Assembly (NCBI GenBank): GCA_046094505.1
Contig: JBJTHN010000014.1
Span: 1 to 35,543, forward strand
From: RFTU01 sp046094505
GTDB taxonomy: Bacteria > Pseudomonadota > Gammaproteobacteria > Burkholderiales > Burkholderiaceae_C
DNA: 35,543 nt
Direction: 5' to 3'
Shown here: positions 16,443 to 25,103 of the stretch, in pieces
Layout: each line of letters opens with the position of its first letter
How positions within the stretch are numbered: position 1 is the first letter of the stretch
Position numbers and translations under genes: made by a program
The notes under the pieces: generated by a model
Seen by the model: the letters and a program-made list of their open reading frames with translations, nothing else
Database searches by the model: none
Told to the model about the DNA's origin: nothing

Positions 16443-16463
16443 GACATGGACTCAGTCCATGTC
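16443..16463. promoter_or_regulatory. Inverted repeat in the leader of the second TonB receptor (proximal)
   Basis: Ten-base arms GACATGGACT and AGTCCATGTC are perfectly complementary around a single C. The dyad ends 40 bases before the receptor ATG (16504). The nearly spacer-less symmetry favours a protein operator (dimeric regulator) over an RNA hairpin, since no loop is available without opening base pairs. The regulator is not identified. Confidence 0.5.
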
Positions 16464-16503
16464 TGTAGGTGTAAACCGAGCAACGCGTCCAGGAGATCCA
16501 CCC

Positions 16504-19059
16504 ATGAAATTCCCGCGTACACCGATTGCCTGTGCAACACAGGCCCTGTGCTCTTTCGGCCTAGCAGCCTTGGCGCTGCAAGCCAACGCCGTGCAGGCGC
16601 AAGGCGCCACAACCACGCCCGGCTCGCCCAGCGCTGTTCAACCGGCCACAGCAGACCCACAGCAAATCACGGTGACGGCTACTCGGCGCGACGAGGCCGC
16701 GCATCGGGTGCCCATCAATATCAGCGCGTTGTCTGAAGATGAGCTTCGTGATCAGAACATCACGGATGCCAAGAAGCTGATTGCCGCCAGCGATGCCATC
16801 AATGCACCCGGCAACAGCGCACGATTTGCCGACTCGGTCACCGTTCGCGGCCTGAATGTGTCGCCAGTAGCGGCCAACAACTTGGAGCAGTTCATTCGCT
16901 CCACTCTGGCGTACTACTTGGACGACACGATGCTGCCGCATCTGGGCTACCGCATCAAGGACATCGCCCGGGTGGAGACACTCTTGGGCCCGCAAGGCAC
17001 CCTCTACGGAGCGGGCAGCCTGGGTGGCACCATTCGGTTCATTTCCAATCAGCCCAAGCTGGGCAAGACCGAGGGCCGCATCAGCACCTCGTTCTACCAA
17101 ACCAGGCATGGTGGCCTCTCCAACGACACCGACGGTGTGGTCAATCTTCCCCTGGGCCCTGACCTGGCCTTGCGCGCGTCGGTGGCCCGATTGGATGAAA
17201 AGGGCTACACCGACCGCTTGTCCAACCCACCGTGGCGCACCGGAACCTGGGCTTGGTCAAGCAAGCCCGACGCCAACCGCAACCTTTATGAGAACGATGA
17301 TTGGCAGAAGGTCAACACGGGTCGTATTGCGCTGCGTTGGCGGCTGACACCCAGTGCGGAGTTGACCTTCACCCATGCCCAGCAAAGCCAGTTGGCCCAT
17401 GGCAGCAATGGCGCCAGCGTCACGCCGCTGAATATTGCCAACGCGACCAACGCGGCCCAGGTGGATGCCGCTTGGCGGCTGGGACGTAACTGCACGGCCC
17501 AGGGAATCGCCTGCACCTACAAGGTGGCAACCGAGGCGCCCTTCGTGGTTAACGACCACACCATCGTCTCGCGCTATCCCGAGTTTGCCGACCGCAGCTT
17601 CCGACTCGACAGCGTGGACCTGGATGTCAACCTCGGGTTTGCGAAGCTGCACTCCAACACCTCACGCTTTCGCGACGCCCGTGTAGGCCAGGCCGACTAT
17701 GCACGCCAGGGCAATCTTTTCTACAACTGGTTTACCGCCGGAAACATTCAAAAGTCGAACAACTCGCTGTACATGACGTTCGACAACACCTACACGGGCA
17801 CCACGCATGAAACGCGGCTGGTGTCGTCTGGCAAAGGCCCCTTGAGTTGGGTGGCTGGCGTGTTTTTGATGCAGCAAAAGCGCAACTACAAGTTCGATGA
17901 GATGTTCCCCGGCCTGGATACGCTGCCGTCCCAGGGAGACTTCATCTCCATTGCTGCTCAAGGGGGACGCAAGGCCTTGGGCGGGGTCACCGATTCAGGC
18001 TACGCCGAAGACCTGGGCAGCCAGTACCGCGAGAAGGCCGTCTTCGGGGAGGTGAGCTATGCCCTGAGCCCCGCGCTGAAGATGACCTATGGCACACGGG
18101 TCTTCAGCTATGAAGACGTGGGAACAGCCTATGTCTTCGACTATGCGGGGGGATTGGCTGACAACAATTCACGCGCCAGCAGCAGTGGAAGCAGCAAGGC
18201 CATTCACAAGGTCAACTTGGTGTACAGCTTGAATCAAGATCTGCTGAGCTACCTGACCTTTTCGCAGGGGTTCCGTCGTGGAGGCAACAACGGCTTCAAG
18301 AGCTTCCCCAGCAAGAATCAGATCGTTGCGCCCGGCACCAATGGCTACGGCCCTGACACCACCAACAACTTGGAGTTGGGTCTCAAGGGCTTCCTGCTGG
18401 ATCGTCGTCTCTTGCTGCAGACGGCGGTCTATCGGATTGACTGGAAGAATGTTCAAACCTATTACTCGCAGGGCTTGCCGGACCCCTTTGGTTTGGGGAT
18501 TGACTTCCCCATCAACGGCACCACCAACGGCCCCAATGCAAGGTCAGTGGGGGGCGAGCTTTCGGCCAGACTGGCGCTCAACCAACATTGGCAAACCCAT
18601 TTCAGTGCGGCCACCACCGAATCGGAGTGGACCTCTACGCTCAAGCGCTGCACCTACATCGCCAACAACAGGCCCGAGGACTGTCGAACTTGGAGCGCTG
18701 GGGGCAAGCTCTACGGGGCACCCAGCCTGAAATACACAGCGGGCGTGCAATACAACCGGATGCTGGGCAGTGGGCACGAATTCACGTCTAGCCTCAGCCG
18801 ACGCTGGGTGGGCAAGATCGGAAACGACCGAACCGACGCACCCGATACCAACCCGCCCCTGTTCTATCCGGCGTATGCCCTGGTCAACGCCAGCGCAGGC
18901 CTGGCGAAGGGTCCGTGGAATGCGACCTTGTGGGTTCAGAATCTCGCCGATACCCGCGCCTTGGTGTCGATCCAAAACCCCAATGACCAGGTCGTGGGTC
19001 CCCGGCTGATCTACAACACACCACGCACCGTGGGCCTCAATCTGAGCTATCGCTTTTGA
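16504..19059 (+). CDS. TonB-dependent receptor
   Basis: A complete outer-membrane receptor, 851 residues. Seen: a signal peptide of about 32 residues ending AVQAQ, a TonB-box-like segment QQITVTATRRDE, a plug domain with VTVRGLNVSP and VETLLGPQGTLYGAGSLGGTIRF (about 125-180), and a 22-strand-type barrel with the SQGFRRGGNNGF block near 600 and a C-terminal aromatic residue (NLSYRF) for membrane assembly. The ATG at 16504 is chosen for the ribosome site AGGAGAT seven bases before it; the frame is open further upstream to 16405. It stands alone between two minus-strand operons. The VPINISALSEDEL plug start is common in receptors of oligotrophic proteobacteria. The substrate is unknown; neighbours suggest muropeptides or amino sugars. 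Confidence 0.93.
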   Translation: MKFPRTPIACATQALCSFGLAALALQANAVQAQGATTTPGSPSAVQPATADPQQITVTATRRDEAAHRVPINISALSEDELRDQNITDAKKLIAASDAINAPGNSARFADSVTVRGLNVSPVAANNLEQFIRSTLAYYLDDTMLPHLGYRIKDIARVETLLGPQGTLYGAGSLGGTIRFISNQPKLGKTEGRISTSFYQTRHGGLSNDTDGVVNLPLGPDLALRASVARLDEKGYTDRLSNPPWRTGTWAWSSKPDANRNLYENDDWQKVNTGRIALRWRLTPSAELTFTHAQQSQLAHGSNGASVTPLNIANATNAAQVDAAWRLGRNCTAQGIACTYKVATEAPFVVNDHTIVSRYPEFADRSFRLDSVDLDVNLGFAKLHSNTSRFRDARVGQADYARQGNLFYNWFTAGNIQKSNNSLYMTFDNTYTGTTHETRLVSSGKGPLSWVAGVFLMQQKRNYKFDEMFPGLDTLPSQGDFISIAAQGGRKALGGVTDSGYAEDLGSQYREKAVFGEVSYALSPALKMTYGTRVFSYEDVGTAYVFDYAGGLADNNSRASSSGSSKAIHKVNLVYSLNQDLLSYLTFSQGFRRGGNNGFKSFPSKNQIVAPGTNGYGPDTTNNLELGLKGFLLDRRLLLQTAVYRIDWKNVQTYYSQGLPDPFGLGIDFPINGTTNGPNARSVGGELSARLALNQHWQTHFSAATTESEWTSTLKRCTYIANNRPEDCRTWSAGGKLYGAPSLKYTAGVQYNRMLGSGHEFTSSLSRRWVGKIGNDRTDAPDTNPPLFYPAYALVNASAGLAKGPWNATLWVQNLADTRALVSIQNPNDQVVGPRLIYNTPRTVGLNLSYRF

Positions 19060-19079
19060 GGCATGGAGGCCTGCTTGCT

Positions 19080-20531
19080 TCAGCGCCTGATGGACCGGTT
19101 CCACAAGGCGCTGAGCACGCGGCCCTCGTCGGGCGCGAGTGAAGTCCAAGCCAGCTTGGGCCCATAAGGCGATCGGCTGGGGCTGCCCAAGAGCACGATC
19201 AAGCCATTGCGCCGCACGGGATCCAGGGCAAAGGTCCCCAGCAGGCCGTAGGCATCTCCCAGATGGCCCCAGCCGCTGAAGCCACCGCCTTCAACCAGAC
19301 GGTCGCCTAAGCCGGGGCCCCTGTTGCGGTCGGTGAAGCGTTGCGGCCCAAGCGCCCAGGAGACCATGGCCTCGTCCAAGGTGTCGCCGTTGGGCGCTTG
19401 CGGTTCATAGCGCCACTGTTCGGTGCTGAGCAAGCGCATCGCGTTTTCGCTCAACAAGCTTTGGCCGCGGTGGCGTCCACCATTGAGCAGCATCTGCATC
19501 AACACCCCCAAGTCGTCGCTGGAAATGCGCAAGCCGCCTTGGGGGCTGAACACCGTCGCATTGCTGCCCGGCACATAGCGGTCCAGGCCGGGCGGTGCAG
19601 CCGCTTGGCTTGCGCGGTGGTCGTCGACCTGCGGCCGCCACGGGCCCTCAGGTTCCCAAATTTCGCGCTCGCCCTCCAGGCGGCGCCGGCGGTACAGGGT
19701 GGCCAGGTCCTGCAGCTCATCGCTGGAAAGCGCTGAGGGCAAAAAGCCGCCTCGAAGCCCCAGCGGTTGCAAGACCAGGCGTTGCATCAGCTGGTCGAAT
19801 CGCTCACCGGTGGCGCGCTCCATCACGGTGCCCACCACACCCCAGTTGAGGTTCACATAGTTGAACCAGCTGCCCGGTGCGCGCTGGCGCCGCCAGCTCA
19901 GCCCCCCACGGTACAAGGCCCCGGCCGGGTGCAACACGTCGCGCAAGGCCACGTCTGGGCCCCAAACATAGAAGCCCGCATCACTCAAGCCCGAGCGGTG
20001 CGACATCAGCAATCGCAAGGTGATCGGCTGTTGCGCAAAGTCCGGGTGCCGCAGGCGCCAGCCCAACACATCCCCCACATCGGCATCCACATCCAAGCGG
20101 CCCTGGTCCACCAAGCGCATCACCGCCACCGACACCACCAACTTCGAAATCGAGGCCACCCGAAACAGGCTGCGCGGCGTGACGGGCAGGTCCTGCGCAC
20201 GGTCTGTGGGATGGATAAAGCGCCGTCCGTGGTGGCTGCGGTGCACCACCTGTCCATCGCGCACGGCCAGGGTGCACAGCTGGCCCCAAGCGCCCGGGTG
20301 CTCACCAACCAGGGCCTGCAGTTCCTGGTGAAGTGCCGAGGGCCCCAGCGCCGATGGTGGCGACGCTGGCTTCAGACTTGGCGCAACCGGCCCGGCCCCC
20401 CGCCCCACGCTGCAGGCCGTCAAAGCCGCCACGGCGGCACAGCCGCCCATCAGGCAGGCGCGGCGCTGTGTGTTCGGCCCAGGGGCTTGGTGGTTGCTGG
20501 GCCCGGGGCGCGGTGCGCGTAGCTGCTTCAT
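19080..20531 (-). CDS. Serine hydrolase, beta-lactamase class C fold, probable Tat lipoprotein
   Basis: A penicillin-binding-protein/beta-lactamase-fold hydrolase, 483 residues. Seen: a twin-arginine stretch TQRRACLMGG (Arg23, Arg24) followed by an alanine-rich segment and the lipobox ALTAC (Cys40), implying a Tat-exported lipoprotein; the catalytic motif SISK (Ser127, Lys130) and YVN (Tyr225-Asn227). Family members include D-amino-acid esterases, D-aminopeptidases and EstB-like esterases. ATG at 20531 overlaps the kinase stop by ATGA, making it the last gene of the nagA operon. A D,D-peptidase or D-aminopeptidase acting on muropeptides is plausible from context; esterase activity is the alternative. 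Confidence 0.87.
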   Translation of the reverse strand: MKQLRAPRPGPSNHQAPGPNTQRRACLMGGCAAVAALTACSVGRGAGPVAPSLKPASPPSALGPSALHQELQALVGEHPGAWGQLCTLAVRDGQVVHRSHHGRRFIHPTDRAQDLPVTPRSLFRVASISKLVVSVAVMRLVDQGRLDVDADVGDVLGWRLRHPDFAQQPITLRLLMSHRSGLSDAGFYVWGPDVALRDVLHPAGALYRGGLSWRRQRAPGSWFNYVNLNWGVVGTVMERATGERFDQLMQRLVLQPLGLRGGFLPSALSSDELQDLATLYRRRRLEGEREIWEPEGPWRPQVDDHRASQAAAPPGLDRYVPGSNATVFSPQGGLRISSDDLGVLMQMLLNGGRHRGQSLLSENAMRLLSTEQWRYEPQAPNGDTLDEAMVSWALGPQRFTDRNRGPGLGDRLVEGGGFSGWGHLGDAYGLLGTFALDPVRRNGLIVLLGSPSRSPYGPKLAWTSLAPDEGRVLSALWNRSIRR

Positions 20532-21469
20532 GCCAGGCCCGCCCACAGCCTGCAGGCCCGTTGCGCAGCCGCCCTGGAAGGGTCGATCTGCCGCAGTTCC
20601 AAGGGGCACTCGGCGGGCAGGCCGGCGCGCACACCCTGGCCCACCAAGGGGTGCAGCAGCAACACGCGGCCCGCGGCCACCACGGGCTTGGGCCCAAAGC
20701 GGCGGAACAGCACCGCGCCCAAGCGGCCGATCTCGATACCGGCGCGCCGCAGCAGCAAGGCCGCCTCCGCGTCACCGAGTTCCGCCGCTTCGGCTACAGC
20801 CAGGGCCAACCGCCCCACTTCACCGCGGTCTTGCCCGTAAATGAACTGTCGGGTGCTGGCCCAATCCGAACCCCCCATGCGCGCAAACAAGCAACGGGCC
20901 ATGGGGCTCTCCACCCATTGACCGGGCCACTCGTCTTCGCGGCGCCAAATGGTAGACAGCGCCTCCTTGGCAATCCAATAGCCGCCGCCTTCATCACCCA
21001 GCACGAAGCCCCGCCCACCGGCCCGGTGCCACACACCGTCTTCGTCGATGAACGATGCAATCGAGCCGGTGCCGGCGTACACGAGGTAGCCGCCACCGGG
21101 TTCGTGGGCCGCGCGAAAAGCGATGTCCATGTCGCTGTAGCACTGCACCTGCTGCGCTGACGTGTTCAGCCGCGCTGCCAGCAGGCCCGCCAGCTCCAGG
21201 GCCGACGCGGCCTGTGGATCGCTCACACCCGTGATGCCGGCATACACGCCCGCCACGCGGTGCCTGGGCAGCTGCTGGGCCACCGAAGCCGCCAGGTCTT
21301 GCAGCGCTTGGCCAAGCTGTGCGCGGCCGGCCTCCGAGGCCAGGCTCATGCCACTGAAGCCGCCCACCTGCGCCTGTGCCAGCAACTGGCCTTGCGCGTC
21401 CACGGCGGTCCAGCGGCACGCCGTGCCGCCTGCATCCAGGCCCAGGTAGATCACACCTTGATGAACCAT
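20528..21469 (-). CDS. N-acetylglucosamine kinase, BadF/BadG family
   Basis: An ATP-dependent sugar kinase of the ASKHA fold, 313 residues, like mammalian NAGK. Seen: the phosphate-1 loop YLGLDAGGTACRW near the N-terminus, VYAGITGVSD, phosphate-2 motif VYAGTGSIAS and the family block GGRGFVLGDEGGGYWIAKEAL. It would phosphorylate GlcNAc released from glycans or muropeptides to GlcNAc-6-P for NagA; ManNAc or MurNAc are also possible substrates of this family. The frame is open far upstream (to 22024), but that part is the antisense-free shadow of nagX; ATG at 21469 overlaps the nagX end by 19 bases (a GTG at 21454 is an alternative). The GlcNAc assignment leans on the nag operon context. Confidence 0.87.
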   Translation of the reverse strand: MVHQGVIYLGLDAGGTACRWTAVDAQGQLLAQAQVGGFSGMSLASEAGRAQLGQALQDLAASVAQQLPRHRVAGVYAGITGVSDPQAASALELAGLLAARLNTSAQQVQCYSDMDIAFRAAHEPGGGYLVYAGTGSIASFIDEDGVWHRAGGRGFVLGDEGGGYWIAKEALSTIWRREDEWPGQWVESPMARCLFARMGGSDWASTRQFIYGQDRGEVGRLALAVAEAAELGDAEAALLLRRAGIEIGRLGAVLFRRFGPKPVVAAGRVLLLHPLVGQGVRAGLPAECPLELRQIDPSRAAAQRACRLWAGLA

Positions 21470-22581
21470 TGGCGTCGGGCCATCCAGGCGGCCACGGCAT
21501 AAAAGACCAGCACAAAGCCCACTGCGAACAACAGCGAGACCTGGACCTCGGGCAGCCCGGTGTGGCGCAAGCCCGCCACGAGGTGCGACTTCAGGCTGGC
21601 GCCATCGACCTTGGTGAAGGCCAGTGCTTTGGCCACCAAGCCGGCCAGCACGAACAGGAACAGGGCATTCATGCCAAAGTCCACCAGCGGCTGGGCCCAG
21701 GGGCGCCAACGTGCGCGGCTGGTGGCATCGGCCTGCGCATCCAAGACCCAATGCAAAGCCGCCAAGATGAGCAGCGCCCAGCCGGCGGTGCTGGCCACGT
21801 AGGCGGGGGTCCACAAGGATTTGTTGATGGGCATGTTCCAGGCCGCCAACACTTCTGCCGCCCACAAAGCCAACAAGCCGGCCAGTACCAAGCCCATGCA
21901 GCGCCGCCCCGGCTCCTGGGCCTGAGCCATCCAATGCCCGGTCAACACACCCGCCAACAGCGTGGACACGGCCGGCAAGGTACTCAACAAGCCCTCGGGG
22001 TCCCAGGTGCGTGACTGGGCCCACAAGTGGCCGCCCATCAGCAAGCGGTCAACGTAGCTGCCTGTGTCTTGTCCGGCCAGCAGCGAGCCCACGCGCACCA
22101 CACCGTCGTCACCCGGCACCGCCACCGCCAGCATCAGCACGCTGTACAGCACCAGCAGGCCCACGGCTGTATAGGCCTGGCCGCGAACCTGCAGCCACAC
22201 CACCACCGGTGCACACAACACGATGCACATACCAATGCGCTGCAACACACCCGGCCAGCGCAGCGTGTTCCAGTCAAAAGCCGGCACCGCATTGAGCATC
22301 AAGCCGATCAAGACGATCACCAGCCCTCGGCGCATCAGACCGCGGCACAGGGCCCAGGGCCCGGCGCCTTCGTGCTGCCGACGGGCCAAGCTCATGGGCA
22401 TGGCCACGCCACTGATGAAGATGAAGAAGGGAAAGATCCAGTCGGTGAAGGTCCAACCGTGCCAAGGAGCATGTAACAAGGGCCCGTAGACGTGCTTCCA
22501 GTCGCCCGGGTTGTTGACCAACAGCATGGCGGCGATCGTCAGGCCTCGAAAGGCGTCGAGGCTGTACAGCCGCCCGTTCAC
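21451..22581 (-). CDS. nagX: NagX-type membrane protein (HGSNAT-like acyltransferase family)
   Basis: A polytopic inner-membrane protein, 376 residues, about ten helices. Seen: the family start YSLDAFRGLTIAAMLLVNNPGDW and HAPWHGWTFTDWIFPFFIF, typical of the DUF5009/heparan-alpha-glucosaminide N-acetyltransferase group. In many proteobacterial GlcNAc loci such a gene is named nagX, with a suggested role in acetyl transfer to or uptake of amino sugars; its real activity is not established to my knowledge. Start GTG at 22581 overlaps the transporter stop (GTGA), with GGGAG eight bases in front (22590-22594). The position between permease and kinase suggests it processes the sugar as it enters. 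Confidence 0.88.
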   Translation of the reverse strand: MNGRLYSLDAFRGLTIAAMLLVNNPGDWKHVYGPLLHAPWHGWTFTDWIFPFFIFISGVAMPMSLARRQHEGAGPWALCRGLMRRGLVIVLIGLMLNAVPAFDWNTLRWPGVLQRIGMCIVLCAPVVVWLQVRGQAYTAVGLLVLYSVLMLAVAVPGDDGVVRVGSLLAGQDTGSYVDRLLMGGHLWAQSRTWDPEGLLSTLPAVSTLLAGVLTGHWMAQAQEPGRRCMGLVLAGLLALWAAEVLAAWNMPINKSLWTPAYVASTAGWALLILAALHWVLDAQADATSRARWRPWAQPLVDFGMNALFLFVLAGLVAKALAFTKVDGASLKSHLVAGLRHTGLPEVQVSLLFAVGFVLVFYAVAAWMARRQWFIKV

Positions 22582-23864
22582 GCCGCCAGCTCCCTTCGGC
22601 CAAAGCCTTCTGGCACCCGAATGAGAGCCGTCATCACGAAGGACGGGATGGCCGCCACCATCACCCACGCGAAGAAGCCCGCATAGCCCAAGGCCTCCTG
22701 CAACCAACCACTCCAAAAGCCCGGAATCATCATCCCCATGGCCATGAAGCCGGTGCAGATGGCGTAGTGCGCGGTCTTGTGCGGCCCCTCGGCAATCAGA
22801 ATCATCACCATCAGATAGGCGGCAAAACCCACGCCATAGCCGAACTGCTCAATGGCCAAGGCCGTGCTGACCACCCACAGTTGCTGCGGCGGCCACAGCG
22901 CCATGGCCAAGAACACCAGGTTGGGCAGGTGCATGCCCCACACCAAAGGCCACAAGCAGGCCTTCAAGCCAAACCGTGAAATCAGCAGCCCGCCCACGAT
23001 GCCCCCGACCGTCAAGGCGATCAGGCCCACCGTGCCATAGGCCACCCCCACCTCGCGGGTGGAAAGGCCCAGGCCGCCCGCTTCAGCTGGGTCCAGCAAG
23101 AAGGGCGCGGCCAGCTTCAGCAACTGCGCTTCCGGAAAACGGTAGAGCAAGAGGTAGGCGATGCCCACCCCAATGGCAGGCTTGCGAAAGAACGCACCCA
23201 ACACCGAGAAGAATTCGATGAACAGGCTGGAGCGGACCATGCCCGGCCGGTCCTCAGCCGGATAGGGCAAGCGCCACGCGTGGTACAGGCCCACCACACC
23301 GAAGCACACCGCCAACAAAGCCATCACCACCTGCCACGCCAGCACCGCCGAGCCGCTGCGTTCGGCCAGCTCGCCGGCCAGGTACACCAGCCCCCCCTGC
23401 CCGGCGATGTTGGCCACGCGGTAGAACGTGGAGCGAATGCCCACGAAGGCCGCCTGTTGGTGCGTGGGCAGGGCCATCATGTAGTAGCCATCGGCCGCTA
23501 TGTCGTGGCTGGCACTGGCAAAGGCCATGAGCCACAGCAGGGCCAAACTCCAGCGCACCCACTGCTCGGTGGGCAGGCTCAGCGCCACCATGGCCACCAT
23601 CGCCCCCACCGCAAACTGCAGCAGCCAAATCCAGCGCCGCCGCGTGCCCAAGAGTTCAATCAAAGGGCTCCACAGCGGCTTGATCACCCAGGGCAGGTAC
23701 AGCCAGCTGGTGTACAGGGCGATGTCGGTGTTGGACAAGCCCAGGTTCTTGTACATCACCACGCTCAGCGACATCACCACCACATAGGGCAGGCCCTGCA
23801 GCAGGTAAAGGCTGGGCACCCAGGCCCAGGGGCCGGGCCCTTCAGTTCGAAGCGCGGAGGTCAA
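22578..23864 (-). CDS. MFS transporter, AmpG-like
   Basis: A twelve-helix inner-membrane permease, 428 residues. Seen: YLLQGLPYVVVMSLSVVMYKN in the first helix, IKPLWSPLIELLGTRRRW after it, and AFASASHDIAADGYYMMALP in helix 4-5. The last two blocks resemble AmpG (LWSPLMD and ASQDI-type motif), the permease for GlcNAc-anhydroMurNAc muropeptides. TTG at 23864 is chosen as start because AGGAG (23871-23875) sits six bases before it; no ATG is suitable. It overlaps the nagA end by 23 bases. In a nagA/nagX/kinase operon it should import GlcNAc, chitobiose or a muropeptide; the AmpG likeness supports the last, but only structure-level similarity can be claimed. Confidence 0.85.
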   Translation of the reverse strand: MTSALRTEGPGPWAWVPSLYLLQGLPYVVVMSLSVVMYKNLGLSNTDIALYTSWLYLPWVIKPLWSPLIELLGTRRRWIWLLQFAVGAMVAMVALSLPTEQWVRWSLALLWLMAFASASHDIAADGYYMMALPTHQQAAFVGIRSTFYRVANIAGQGGLVYLAGELAERSGSAVLAWQVVMALLAVCFGVVGLYHAWRLPYPAEDRPGMVRSSLFIEFFSVLGAFFRKPAIGVGIAYLLLYRFPEAQLLKLAAPFLLDPAEAGGLGLSTREVGVAYGTVGLIALTVGGIVGGLLISRFGLKACLWPLVWGMHLPNLVFLAMALWPPQQLWVVSTALAIEQFGYGVGFAAYLMVMILIAEGPHKTAHYAICTGFMAMGMMIPGFWSGWLQEALGYAGFFAWVMVAAIPSFVMTALIRVPEGFGRRELAA

Positions 23865-25032
23865 TGGCCTCTCCTTCCACCAGCACCTGCTGCAACTGCA
23901 GCGTGTGGGGGTCCAACACCACCAGGTCTGCCCAGGCACCCTGTGCAATCACGCCGCGGTCGCTCAAGCCCAGGTACTGCGCAGCGTGCGTGCTCACACG
24001 CGCGCTGGCCTGCGCCACCGACAGCCCAATCTGCACCAGGTTTCGCAAGGCCTGGTCCATGGTCAAGGCACTGCCGGCTAGGGTGCCATCGGCCAGGCGC
24101 ACGCCGCCCAGGCACTTGTGCACCGTGTATTGCCCCAAGGGATAGGCGCCATCGGGCATGCCCGCTGCAGCCGTTGCATCGGTCACGGCAAACAGGCCGG
24201 GCACTGCACGCACGGCTGCATGGATGGCACCAGGGTGTACATGCAACAGGTCGGGAATGATTTCCGCGTGCTCTGCATGGGCCAAAGCAGCCCCGGCCGC
24301 ACCGGGCGCCCGGTGGTGCATCGGGCCCATGGCGTTGAACAAATGGGTGAAGCCAGAAGCGCCGTGCCGCAACGCCTGCAAGGCTTCTTCATAGGTGGCC
24401 CGGGTATGGCCCACCTGAACCCGGATGCCGGCGGCCACCAGTTCGGGAATCAGGGCCAGGTTGCCAGGCATCTCAGGGGCCAGCGTCAGCAAGCGTATCG
24501 GCGCCACCGCGTTCAGGCGCAGGATGTCTTGCAAGCAGGCCGCTTGGGCGTGTGGGGGTTGCGCCCCAAGCTGATCAGGGCTGATGTAGGGCCCCTCCAG
24601 GTGCACGCCCAAGACACGCGCGGCCTGATCGGCGCGCTGCGCGCACTGCGCAGACAAGGCTCTCAGGGCGGCCTCAATCTCCGCAATTGGCGCGGTCATG
24701 GTGGTGGCCAACAAAGAGGTGGTGCCATGTCGCGCATGGGTGCGCGCCAGGCACTGCACCGCGTCCTGGCCTTCCATGGTGTCGCGGCCGCCACCGCCGT
24801 GGACATGCAGATCAATGAAACCCGGCAGGATCAAAGGCGGCGCCTGCTCCGTCCGAAGCTCGTGCCCGACAGGCGTGCCCTGCACGCCCACCACACGGCC
24901 CTCAGACCAGTGCACCTGCCCCTGCACCCAGCCACCAGGGGCCAAGACCTGACCGCTCAAGCAGCCCGAAGGCCCCTGAGCCGTTTGGCCCGTGCGGGCC
25001 CCGCCCATAACGTTGCGGCGTGGTGCGTGCAT
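23842..25032 (-). CDS. nagA: N-acetylglucosamine-6-phosphate deacetylase
   Basis: NagA removes acetate from GlcNAc-6-P to give GlcN-6-P in the cytoplasm. Seen in 396 residues: IDLHVHGGGGRDTME (His76, His78), VHLEGPYISPDQLGA (metal-binding Glu146), VGHTRATYEEAL (His209), THLFNAMGPMHHRAPG (His230) and AVTDATAAAGMPDG (catalytic Asp285), the full set of family motifs. Start is taken as the ATG at 25032; TTG at 25050 or ATG at 25008 are possible. First gene of the operon nagA-MFS-nagX-kinase-serine hydrolase. Its product feeds the SIS deaminase encoded 12 kb away, and NanE also delivers its substrate. Confidence 0.94.
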   Translation of the reverse strand: MHAPRRNVMGGARTGQTAQGPSGCLSGQVLAPGGWVQGQVHWSEGRVVGVQGTPVGHELRTEQAPPLILPGFIDLHVHGGGGRDTMEGQDAVQCLARTHARHGTTSLLATTMTAPIAEIEAALRALSAQCAQRADQAARVLGVHLEGPYISPDQLGAQPPHAQAACLQDILRLNAVAPIRLLTLAPEMPGNLALIPELVAAGIRVQVGHTRATYEEALQALRHGASGFTHLFNAMGPMHHRAPGAAGAALAHAEHAEIIPDLLHVHPGAIHAAVRAVPGLFAVTDATAAAGMPDGAYPLGQYTVHKCLGGVRLADGTLAGSALTMDQALRNLVQIGLSVAQASARVSTHAAQYLGLSDRGVIAQGAWADLVVLDPHTLQLQQVLVEGEAIDLRASN

Positions 25033-25070
25033 CCCGCGATCATCCCTCAAAAGTCAGGTCAGGCCCTTCC

Positions 25071-25076
25071 TATACT
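25071..25076 (+). promoter_or_regulatory. Candidate -10 box in the nagA/spmAB divergent gap
   Basis: TATACT lies 28 bases before the ATG of the SpmA/SpmB-like gene. The same 71-base gap must also hold the nagA promoter on the other strand. No convincing -35 or GntR-like palindrome is seen here. Confidence 0.35.
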
Positions 25077-25103
25077 GCGCACCGCACACACGCGGGACCA
25101 CAC

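Noticed and set aside
21470..22024. Upstream extension of the GlcNAc kinase frame
   Set aside because: This stretch codes for NagX in another frame, and the kinase fold begins at the ATG at 21469.
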